A stretch of 6,211 nt of DNA from DASZCR01 sp035942915 (GTDB taxonomy: Bacteria; Acidobacteriota; Blastocatellia; Pyrinomonadales; Pyrinomonadaceae): NCBI GenBank assembly GCA_035942915.1, contig DASZCR010000144.1:1-6211 (forward strand), written 5' to 3'. The translations under genes and the position numbers were made by a program. The notes beneath the pieces are model-generated. The model did no database searches and had not been told where the DNA came from. It saw only the letters and a program-made list of their open reading frames with translations. Within the stretch, counting starts at the first letter, position 1, and every line of letters starts with the position of its first letter. Shown here one piece after another: positions 1-4,951 of this stretch.

Positions 1-875
1 GCCTTGAGGAGCGGCAGGGCGTCGGAGTAGGAGACGGGCAGGACGGGGATTTTCGTGAGCGTCGGCGCGCTCTCGCGGTCGAGCCGCCGGGCGTCTTTGG
101 TCGCGCCGACGCCGGGCGTCAAAGGGTCGCCGGGGTAGAGCGGCATGTCGGCGACCGAGCCGCGCTGCGCGCCCCACTCGTTGCGCCACGCGCCGCGCGG
201 GTACACGTCGCCTTGATAGTAGCCGTCGTCGCGCGGGTCTGAATAGATGATGCACCCGACGGCTCCGCGTTCGGCCGCGACCTTCGGCTTGATGCCGCGC
301 CATGAGCCGCCGTAGCGCGCGATGACAATCTTGCCGCGCACGTCGATGCCGCGCTCGGCTAGCGCCTCGTAATCGCGCGGCACGCCGTAGTTGACGTAGA
401 CGAGTTGACCGGTCACGTCTCCGTCAACCGAGTAAGCGTTGTAGATGGGCAACTGTTCGTCGGTCTGCCCCGAAGTTGAATCCTCTTTGAGCGGAGGCTC
501 GACCAAACGTGCGCTGAAACGTTCGGGCGCGACCATTTCGAGCAGGCGCGTCTTCGGCACGGGCAGCAACACGTCGAAGCGTTCAATCTCGGTTTCGTAG
601 CCCCACGCGCGGAACTGCGCCGCCATGAACTCTGCGTTCTCCTTCCCGTAGGCCGAGCCGACGTGATGCGGACGCGCAGACATGCGACGCATCCACTCGC
701 GCAGGTTCTCGCGCTTGAGCATCGCGTCGAAGCGTGCTTCGAGGGCGCGCTGCGCGGCGACGCGCTCCCGGCTGAAGCCGAGCAAGGGACGCTCATCGGC
801 CGTCTGCGCCGACTGCGCGGCCAACGAAGACGACAACGCGAGCGCCAACACTACGCGAGAGAAACGAAGCCTCAT
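1..875 (-). CDS. Secreted M28-family metallopeptidase, GCPII/PSMA-like, with PA domain (C-terminal part outside window)
   Basis: Reading from the ATG at 875-873 gives 291 residues with no stop before the left edge. The start is supported by a GGAGG Shine-Dalgarno (881-885) five bases upstream. Residues 1 to about 23 form a Sec-type signal peptide: basic MRLRFSR, then a hydrophobic run of V, L, A and S, with cleavage probably around A20-A23. The segment RPHHVGS (69-74) with KENAEF (78-83), and the later DVLLPVPKTR, are typical of the N-terminal part of glutamate carboxypeptidase II-like M28 enzymes. Residues about 140-291 are the inserted protease-associated domain, with VRGKIVIARYGG (179-190), the AAERGAVGCIIYSDPRDDGYY region and PLYPGDPLTPG (246-255). 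The zinc ligands and catalytic Glu of M28 lie in the missing part, so activity cannot be judged. By family it would be an exported di-zinc exopeptidase releasing C-terminal residues from peptides. A weak promoter lies upstream, and the gene follows the DUF692 operon on the same strand after a spacer of about 250 nt. Confidence 0.88.
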   Translation of the reverse strand, partial: MRLRFSRVVLALALSSSLAAQSAQTADERPLLGFSRERVAAQRALEARFDAMLKRENLREWMRRMSARPHHVGSAYGKENAEFMAAQFRAWGYETEIERFDVLLPVPKTRLLEMVAPERFSARLVEPPLKEDSTSGQTDEQLPIYNAYSVDGDVTGQLVYVNYGVPRDYEALAERGIDVRGKIVIARYGGSWRGIKPKVAAERGAVGCIIYSDPRDDGYYQGDVYPRGAWRNEWGAQRGSVADMPLYPGDPLTPGVGATKDARRLDRESAPTLTKIPVLPVSYSDALPLLK

Positions 876-927
876 GGATGCCTCCGTCTAACTGATTTGT
901 CTGGTGGAGTACTGCGTTGAGACGCCG

Positions 928-958
928 ATGATAGCAGAAGCCCCCCCGTGTTGCGCAA
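928..958 (-). promoter_or_regulatory. Possible sigma70-type promoter for the M28 peptidase gene
   Basis: On the minus strand a TGC-TATCAT extended -10 element (928-936) lies 19 nt after a TTGCGC -35-like hexamer (953-958). The -10 is about 50 nt upstream of the peptidase start codon, leaving a short leader with the GGAGG ribosome site. The -35 match is partial and the spacing is longer than ideal, so this is a weak prediction. Read-through from the upstream operon is the alternative. Confidence 0.3.
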
Positions 959-1022
959 AATTCACGCTGCTCCTAAAAACAAAAGACAATGCGAGCGGAT
1001 AGGTGAAAACCCATCAGTTGGC

Positions 1023-1109
1023 ACAGAAGTGCTTGCGAATATGGACAGAAGTTGGCGCGACGGGTTTGGAAATATACAAAAGTTCTTGCGACGAGTCTGG
1101 AAGGAATAT
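1023..1109. repeat. Three imperfect direct repeats in the spacer after the DUF2063 gene
   Basis: On the plus strand, units start at 1023, 1045 and 1076. The second and third (1045-1069 and 1076-1100) share ACA(G/A)AAGTT, then GCGACG, then GT(T/C)TGG, matching at 19 of 25 positions, and both run on into a GGAA...ATAT segment. The first unit (1023-1044) begins ACAGAAGTG, continues CTTGCGA and then passes straight to ATATGG, as if the middle were deleted. A more degraded fourth copy may start at 979. Nothing else was recognised in the non-coding stretch 886-1126 apart from the promoter candidate; no convincing terminator follows the DUF2063 stop codon. Function unknown. Confidence 0.5.
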
Positions 1110-1126
1110 CGAGAGCTAAGGTCTGA

Positions 1127-2047
1127 CTAGGAGGTGTAAGAACTGCCCTCCGCGATTTCGAGGCTTTCAAAAAATCCTTTATCGGCCCAGTCGCAAAGCC
1201 AGTCTCGGACGGTGGTAGCGGATGGCTGACGGCCGCTGTCTGCGGCCAAGCCCCGATTGAGGATTTGGCCGATGGTGTGACGGCCGTCGAGGGATTCAAG
1301 CAACGCATATTGCGTTGCGGAGAGTTCATACAGGCTGACGCGGTAGTTCAAACGTGTCATGGCAATGAAGCTCTTGAGCGGCGCTGGCAGTTCCGGGTTT
1401 TCATCACGGCGCGCGGCAAGCATGTATGTGTGAACCGGGTAGCGGAAGGCGAACAGCCGCAGACAAGAGACAGGCGACGGGCGCGCCTGAAGGATGCGTT
1501 CGGCAGCAGACGAGAGAATATCCCCCGCGCGCGGTAGTGCACGGCCTTCGATACCGGGGCCGTCGTACACCTTGAGGAACGCCCATTCGAGTGACGCCAG
1601 CTCGATGATGAAGTCCGGCCAGCACTCCCTCTCATCCTGTGGCTTGTCGGCGTCGGGCCGTGTCTCGGCGAGGTACTGAGGGAAGGCATCGGCCAGCCGG
1701 TCAAGGGTGTAGCTGGATGGAGGGTGGTGTTGCAGGTAGTCGAGAGCGAACCTGTTAAATAGCTTCTCACCCAGAGCGCCAAGGAGAGCTGGAAACATTG
1801 ATTGGAAACACTGGAGCAGTCGCGCGTGGTATGACCGACAGTAGATAGCTAACCGCTCCGCGCCGGACAGCTTGGCCGAAGGCAGTATAATCTCTTCCAG
1901 TAGATTGATGTCGGCATCGAGGCTGCACAATGCTTCTCTGGATGTCAGGTCGGAACGGATGCCGCGCGGATGCGTGATGACCGCCTGCATCCATTGCTGT
2001 AGCCGGTCAAGCTCCGGGCGGCGCTTGCTCTTAACGCCTGTACTCAT
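1127..2047 (-). CDS. DUF2063 protein (HvfC/BufC/MbnC-like), putative partner of the DUF692 oxidase
   Basis: The 306-residue protein opens with a DUF2063 domain. Visible family features are LQQWMQAVI (16-24), RLAIYCRSYHARLLQCF (65-81), the HPPSSYTLDRLADAFPQYL block (108-126) and DFIIELASLEWAF (145-157). The C-terminal part (about 230-300), with LSATQYALLESLDGRHTIGQIL and then VRDWLCDWADKGFFESL, looks like a small winged-helix fold. Members of this family (MbnC, BufC) pair with DUF692 enzymes and are thought to help bind or present the substrate; the label 'DNA-binding' in databases is historical. The start is firm: its ATG overlaps the DUF692 stop as ATGA (2044-2047), and a GGAG (2053-2056) lies 5 nt upstream, pointing to translational coupling. 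No signal peptide or membrane segment is seen, so it is probably cytoplasmic. It is the last gene of the operon. Confidence 0.88.
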   Translation of the reverse strand: MSTGVKSKRRPELDRLQQWMQAVITHPRGIRSDLTSREALCSLDADINLLEEIILPSAKLSGAERLAIYCRSYHARLLQCFQSMFPALLGALGEKLFNRFALDYLQHHPPSSYTLDRLADAFPQYLAETRPDADKPQDERECWPDFIIELASLEWAFLKVYDGPGIEGRALPRAGDILSSAAERILQARPSPVSCLRLFAFRYPVHTYMLAARRDENPELPAPLKSFIAMTRLNYRVSLYELSATQYALLESLDGRHTIGQILNRGLAADSGRQPSATTVRDWLCDWADKGFFESLEIAEGSSYTS

Positions 2048-2991
2048 ATGTGCTCCGGCGACGTGAGGCCCAACGGGTGCGCCCCGGCGAAAGGTTCCCG
2101 CGAGTCCCGGCTCGGATACAGTATCGCAGAGTTCTCATCTACAAGGTCTCTCCCGTCCATCACAGGCTCTTGTTCAGCCAGCCAACTGCGTGCCTTGAGC
2201 ACCTCCGCGTGCAGGGCCGGGAATTCCGGGATATTCGAGTCCCATTCCAGAAGCGTCGAGACGCCCGCCGTGCGCAAGGAGGCCAGCCTGTAAAGATGCC
2301 ACACCTGAGCCAGCACACGGCTGTCATGTGTATCAACGATGTGAGTGCCGCAGTGTCTATGCCCCGCGAGGTGAATCTGTACGATGCGCTCGGCGGGCAC
2401 AGACTCTATGTACTCGACCGGGTCGAAACCATGATTGACGCTCGACACGTAGACGTTGTTTACGTCGAGCAGCAAGCCGCAATCCGCTTCCTCTGCCATC
2501 GCGGCCAGAAACTCCCACTCTTGAAGCGTGTCAACGGCGAAGCGCAGATAGCTGCTCGGATTCTCCAAGACTAGTGGTCGTTCCAGAAAGTCTTGGACGA
2601 TGCGAATCCGGCGGACGACGTGCCGGAGCGTTTCTTCATTGAGGGGAAGGGGCAACAGGTCGTGCGTGTTGCAATCCAAAATCCCCGTCCAGCACAGGTG
2701 ATCTGAGACCCACGCCGCCCCCGTCACCTCAGCCAGACGCTTGAGCTTTGCGAGGTACTCGAAGTCCAGCGGGTCTGCGCTGCCGATTGACAGCGAAACT
2801 CCGTGCATGGCGATAGGGTATCGCTCACAGATGCGGTCGAGCACATGGCGCGCCCAGCCCTGCGAGTCCATAAAGTTTTCCGAGATGACCTCGAACCAAT
2901 CAACGGGGGGCCAGTGCTCCAGCACGTAGCTGAAATGCTGGCACCGGAGACCGACCCCCATGCCCAGATTCGGAAGTCCCAGACGCTTCAT
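2044..2991 (-). CDS. DUF692 family multinuclear non-haem iron oxidase (MNIO), MbnB/TglH/BufB-like
   Basis: The protein has 315 residues, slightly longer than the usual 270-290 because of a C-terminal extension after about 280. It has the family's TIM-barrel signatures: LPNLGMGVGLR (6-16), WFEVISENF (32-40), MHGVSLSIGS (62-71), WVSDHLCW (94-101), LENPSSY (142-148), LLLDVNNVYV (173-182), IHLAGH (206-211), VDTHD (219-223) and LLEWDSNIP (247-255). Conserved H63, D97/H98, E143, D176, N179, H207, H211, D220/H222 and E249 match the positions expected to hold two or three iron ions, so the active site appears intact. Characterised relatives oxidatively remodel Cys, Asp or other residues of ribosomal peptides, together with a partner protein. 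Here the partner is the overlapping downstream DUF2063 gene. The likely substrate is the upstream ferritin-like protein, whose stop codon is 3 nt before this ATG. No clear Shine-Dalgarno is visible, so translation probably relies on coupling to the upstream gene. Confidence 0.93.
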   Translation of the reverse strand: MKRLGLPNLGMGVGLRCQHFSYVLEHWPPVDWFEVISENFMDSQGWARHVLDRICERYPIAMHGVSLSIGSADPLDFEYLAKLKRLAEVTGAAWVSDHLCWTGILDCNTHDLLPLPLNEETLRHVVRRIRIVQDFLERPLVLENPSSYLRFAVDTLQEWEFLAAMAEEADCGLLLDVNNVYVSSVNHGFDPVEYIESVPAERIVQIHLAGHRHCGTHIVDTHDSRVLAQVWHLYRLASLRTAGVSTLLEWDSNIPEFPALHAEVLKARSWLAEQEPVMDGRDLVDENSAILYPSRDSREPFAGAHPLGLTSPEHI

Positions 2992-2994
2992 AAG

Positions 2995-4680
2995 CTACTT
3001 TTTCGGAGGATATGGATAAGAGGTCGGTTGTAAGCTCTGGCGTATGGGGCTGACCTCTTTGATTGGCGGCAACTCCGTCTGCAAGTGCTCTTGCAAAAGC
3101 TCGCGTGCGTGCTCCCAGACCTCTTTGTTCTGAAGGTCTTGGGGCGCCTGCGTCCATTTTGGATTGGCGTTGAAGACCTGACCGGGCGGGATGGGCGCGC
3201 CGCAGCCGCCGAGGTTGTAACAGTTATTGAAATTCGGCACCCAGTTATCATTCGGGTCTTTCGCGTCTCCTTGATAGCCGCAGCCGCCCTGCCCTTTACA
3301 CACGTTCGTTTGCTGGCAAGCGTGGAAGTAAGCGGTGGCGCAATCGCACGCTCCCGGAGCCTTGCCGTTTTCTTCAACTATGTTAAGCCCCTGGCAGGCG
3401 TGGTAATGATGCGTCTGTGTCTTGTCTATGTACGTGCTGGGGTCTATCCATTTGTATTCGGGGATGCCGCCAGCCTGCCACACCTGAAGTGTTCGATTGC
3501 CCAGACCCGCCATGGCAGCGAGACCCACACTGTCTGAGCTGGCAAACGATGATTCGATGCTTCCCAAGAAAGACGAATAGCTCTTATTCAGAACGTCTTG
3601 TAAGAACCGGAGGCTCGCATCATCTTCCGTGTCACCCTGTTTCAGTTCGGTCTTATAGACATTGACCTTATGAACTAATTGCTGAAGCTCTGTGAAGCGG
3701 TCAAGGTGGCTCTTGCTATCGAAGAAGAGTTCGATTGCTTCGCCCGTCGTCGGCACGTATTGAGAGGGCACATCTGTCCCGCCAGCCCCTTCTCCCTGTG
3801 CTGATATCGCATCTATAGCGACTCTGGCGCGCTCGACGGCTTCTTGGGATGAACCCTCAATTTTAATGCTGAAGGGATAGTTACCGGCCTTCTGAAGGGC
3901 GTCAGCGGTCAGCAGCCCATCGCTCGTCCGCTTACTACCCATCAACCTTTTTTTAATCTCTTGACTGAGGACGGCGGGGAGACGATGAGTGGCGCCACGA
4001 GCGCCGCTGCGGACAAGCATTAGGGCGGACTTGGCCATGGCCTCGCCCCAATCATCCTTTTGGAGCGGGTCGCTCTGGCGTCCCCCTGTCGGATAGAGTT
4101 CTTCCCAACAAACCTTTAAGCCGTAGCTGAGCGCGTGGTAAAAATCGCCGATTGAGTCGTACACTTCGAGGCACCTCTCCTCTTCAGCGTCCTTCCCTTT
4201 TTGCTCGATCCACTGGAAGAGGTTGAGCCGGTCTACGTCCAGCGGGCCGAACTCCAGCGTCAGACCCGTAGGTGTCGGGAGACGTTGCGGCTGGTGTTCG
4301 TAGTTCGGGGCATAGTCGCCGGTGAACTTCACCCACGACTTGTTCGGGGGGAGATTCTCTTCTGGGCGGACGGCGTTGAGAATGTTTGCGGCGAGTTCCA
4401 GATGCAGCATCTCCTGAATGGCGACCGAGAGCACGCTGTCGAACGCGTACAGGCTGGCTTGGTCGTTGGTGAACCTGCTGAAATCATAGCTCCCGTCTTG
4501 ATTCTTCGGGAAGTCCTCCAAGTTAGCAATTTCAGGACGACCCGTCGCCGCGTCTACCGGCACATTGATGGAATAGGCCGCCGTCAGGTAGAGCGGGATA
4601 GTCCATAGCTCCAGATAGACTGCGTTCTGGAGATACTCTCGCACGAGGTCGGGTGTCCAACCTTTTCTGTCGTCGCTCAT
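2995..4680 (-). CDS. Ferritin-like domain protein (PF12902/VioB-type) with Cys-rich C-terminal region; candidate MNIO substrate
   Basis: The protein has 561 residues. The start at 4680 is set by AAAGGAG (4687-4693), 6 nt upstream; an in-frame extension to a TTG at 4827 has no ribosome site. Residues about 10-200 form a ferritin-like helical bundle of the kind found with VioB (iminophenyl-pyruvate dimer synthase). The first helix carries YLELWTIPLYL (E24), the second has the EMLH motif (E90, H93) followed by LELAANILNAV, and the third has IGDFYHAL (D179, H182). These are the expected di-iron positions, with Asp where I recall Glu being usual. Residues about 200-420 are mostly helical and were not assigned. 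Residues 424-493 are rich in His, Cys and Gly (eight of the ten cysteines), followed by a helical end containing VWEHARELLQ (521-530). No signal peptide or membrane segment is seen. As first gene of the operon with DUF692 and DUF2063, it is either their substrate or a cooperating oxidase. Enzymatic role and substrate are unknown. Confidence 0.85.
   Translation of the reverse strand: MSDDRKGWTPDLVREYLQNAVYLELWTIPLYLTAAYSINVPVDAATGRPEIANLEDFPKNQDGSYDFSRFTNDQASLYAFDSVLSVAIQEMLHLELAANILNAVRPEENLPPNKSWVKFTGDYAPNYEHQPQRLPTPTGLTLEFGPLDVDRLNLFQWIEQKGKDAEEERCLEVYDSIGDFYHALSYGLKVCWEELYPTGGRQSDPLQKDDWGEAMAKSALMLVRSGARGATHRLPAVLSQEIKKRLMGSKRTSDGLLTADALQKAGNYPFSIKIEGSSQEAVERARVAIDAISAQGEGAGGTDVPSQYVPTTGEAIELFFDSKSHLDRFTELQQLVHKVNVYKTELKQGDTEDDASLRFLQDVLNKSYSSFLGSIESSFASSDSVGLAAMAGLGNRTLQVWQAGGIPEYKWIDPSTYIDKTQTHHYHACQGLNIVEENGKAPGACDCATAYFHACQQTNVCKGQGGCGYQGDAKDPNDNWVPNFNNCYNLGGCGAPIPPGQVFNANPKWTQAPQDLQNKEVWEHARELLQEHLQTELPPIKEVSPIRQSLQPTSYPYPPKK
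3202..3411 (-). other. Cys/His/Gly-rich tail region of the ferritin-like protein (residues 424-493)
   Basis: Cysteines fall at 429, 445, 447, 455, 461, 467, 487 and 493, whereas the preceding 428 residues hold only C170 and C191. Two HAC boxes occur (HHYHACQGLN at 424-433 and FHACQQTN at 452-459). Two C-x3-GGCG boxes also occur (CKGQGGCG at 461-468 and CYNLGGCG at 487-494), so the segment appears built from duplicated units. From memory, CKGQGGC-type motifs followed by a PI...W..AR ending occur in small Cys-rich proteins and in other ferritin-like proteins. That recollection is unverified. The segment could bind metal directly, carry disulfides, or be modified by the DUF692 enzyme encoded next. 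Confidence 0.75.
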
Positions 4681-4686
4681 AGCAGG

Positions 4687-4693
4687 CTCCTTT
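4687..4693 (-). promoter_or_regulatory. Shine-Dalgarno that fixes the start of the ferritin-like gene
   Basis: On the minus strand AAAGGAG is followed by six bases and then ATG (4680-4678). This is the only good ribosome site upstream of the ferritin-like fold, and it rules against the longer in-frame reading that would begin with TTG at 4827. Confidence 0.8.
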
Positions 4694-4696
4694 GTT

Positions 4697-4714
4697 GATA
4701 GGCACAGGCCTATC
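4697..4714 (-). promoter_or_regulatory. Leader hairpin directly upstream of the ribosome binding site
   Basis: On the minus strand a perfect 7-bp stem (GATAGGC with GCCTATC) closes a 4-nt loop (CTGT). It ends only 3 nt before AAAGGAG. No T-run follows it in the direction of transcription, so it is not a terminator. It could stabilise the mRNA, affect ribosome access, or be an operator-like palindrome for a regulator. Confidence 0.5.
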
Positions 4715-4733
4715 CAAAAATTGTGGGATGAGA

Positions 4734-4764
4734 TCTCCTGAAAATCGGGTTCAGGCTTAGGAGA
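4734..4764 (-). promoter_or_regulatory. Leader segment with two mutually exclusive short stems
   Basis: On the minus strand CCTGAA (4750-4755) pairs with TTCAGG (4737-4742) over a 7-nt loop. TCTCCT (4759-4764) can instead pair with AGGAGA (4734-4739). The two right-hand arms overlap, so only one stem can form at a time. The second stem would also hide an AGGAG resembling a ribosome site. Each stem is only 6 bp, so the regulatory meaning is speculative. Confidence 0.3.
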
Positions 4765-4827
4765 CCCGGAGAATAATGTTCTCGGCTTGGAAACGGAAGA
4801 ACTCAGCAGCGAGAGAATTGGCGGCAA

Positions 4828-4857
4828 TTTTTAACACTTCACCCCCTGACCAGTCAA
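4828..4857 (-). promoter_or_regulatory. Possible sigma70-type promoter of the ferritin-like/DUF692/DUF2063 operon
   Basis: On the minus strand TTGACT (4852-4857) matches five of six -35 consensus bases. It is followed 18 nt later by TAAAAA (4828-4833), a four-of-six -10 match. It lies just beyond the terminator of the upstream methyltransferase gene, where a new promoter is needed, and would give a leader of about 140 nt containing the hairpins described separately. The -10 is weak. Confidence 0.4.
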
Positions 4858-4898
4858 CGCTTTTACTTTCATCTGCGCACTTTATTTAAGAGCCTGTC

Positions 4899-4951
4899 AA
4901 AAACAGAAGCCGTATTCGACTGGAGCAGGTAAAAACAGTCGATTTACGGCT
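4899..4951 (-). terminator. Rho-independent terminator of the RlmD-type methyltransferase gene
   Basis: On the minus strand an arm at 4936-4951 pairs with an arm at 4908-4922. AGCCGTA pairs with TACGGCT and CGACTG with CAGTCG, separated by a small TT/AAT internal mismatch, with a 13-nt loop. The second arm is followed by TCTGTTTTTG (4907-4898), giving the U-run. The methyltransferase stop codon (4952-4950) overlaps the base of the stem. No T-run occurs on the plus-strand side, so termination is one-directional and separates this gene from the operon that follows. Confidence 0.85.

Noticed and set aside
413..796. 127-codon minus-strand frame overlapping the M28 peptidase
   Set aside because: It is in a different frame from the peptidase, which has a signal peptide, a ribosome site and clear family motifs; the product is low-complexity Ser/Arg/Ala.
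948..1130. 60-codon plus-strand frame in the spacer next to the peptidase gene
   Set aside because: It starts with GTG without a ribosome site and is built across the degenerate direct repeats, with no recognisable product. A real small gene cannot be fully excluded.
2050..2574. Open frame of 174 codons on the plus strand opposite the DUF692 gene
   Set aside because: It lies fully antisense to a strongly conserved gene and has no recognisable domain.
4681..4827. 49-residue N-terminal extension of the ferritin-like protein
   Set aside because: It would start with TTG without a Shine-Dalgarno and covers the hairpin-bearing leader. The ATG at 4680 has a good ribosome site and directly precedes the conserved fold.
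4895..4900. Perfect TTGACA -35 hexamer on the minus strand
   Set aside because: No acceptable -10 element lies 16-19 nt downstream, and it is embedded in the U-run region of the terminator.
4892..4951. Inverted-repeat segment as an insertion sequence end
   Set aside because: No transposase gene, matching second end or target duplication is visible. Position after a stop codon and the U-run fit a terminator better.
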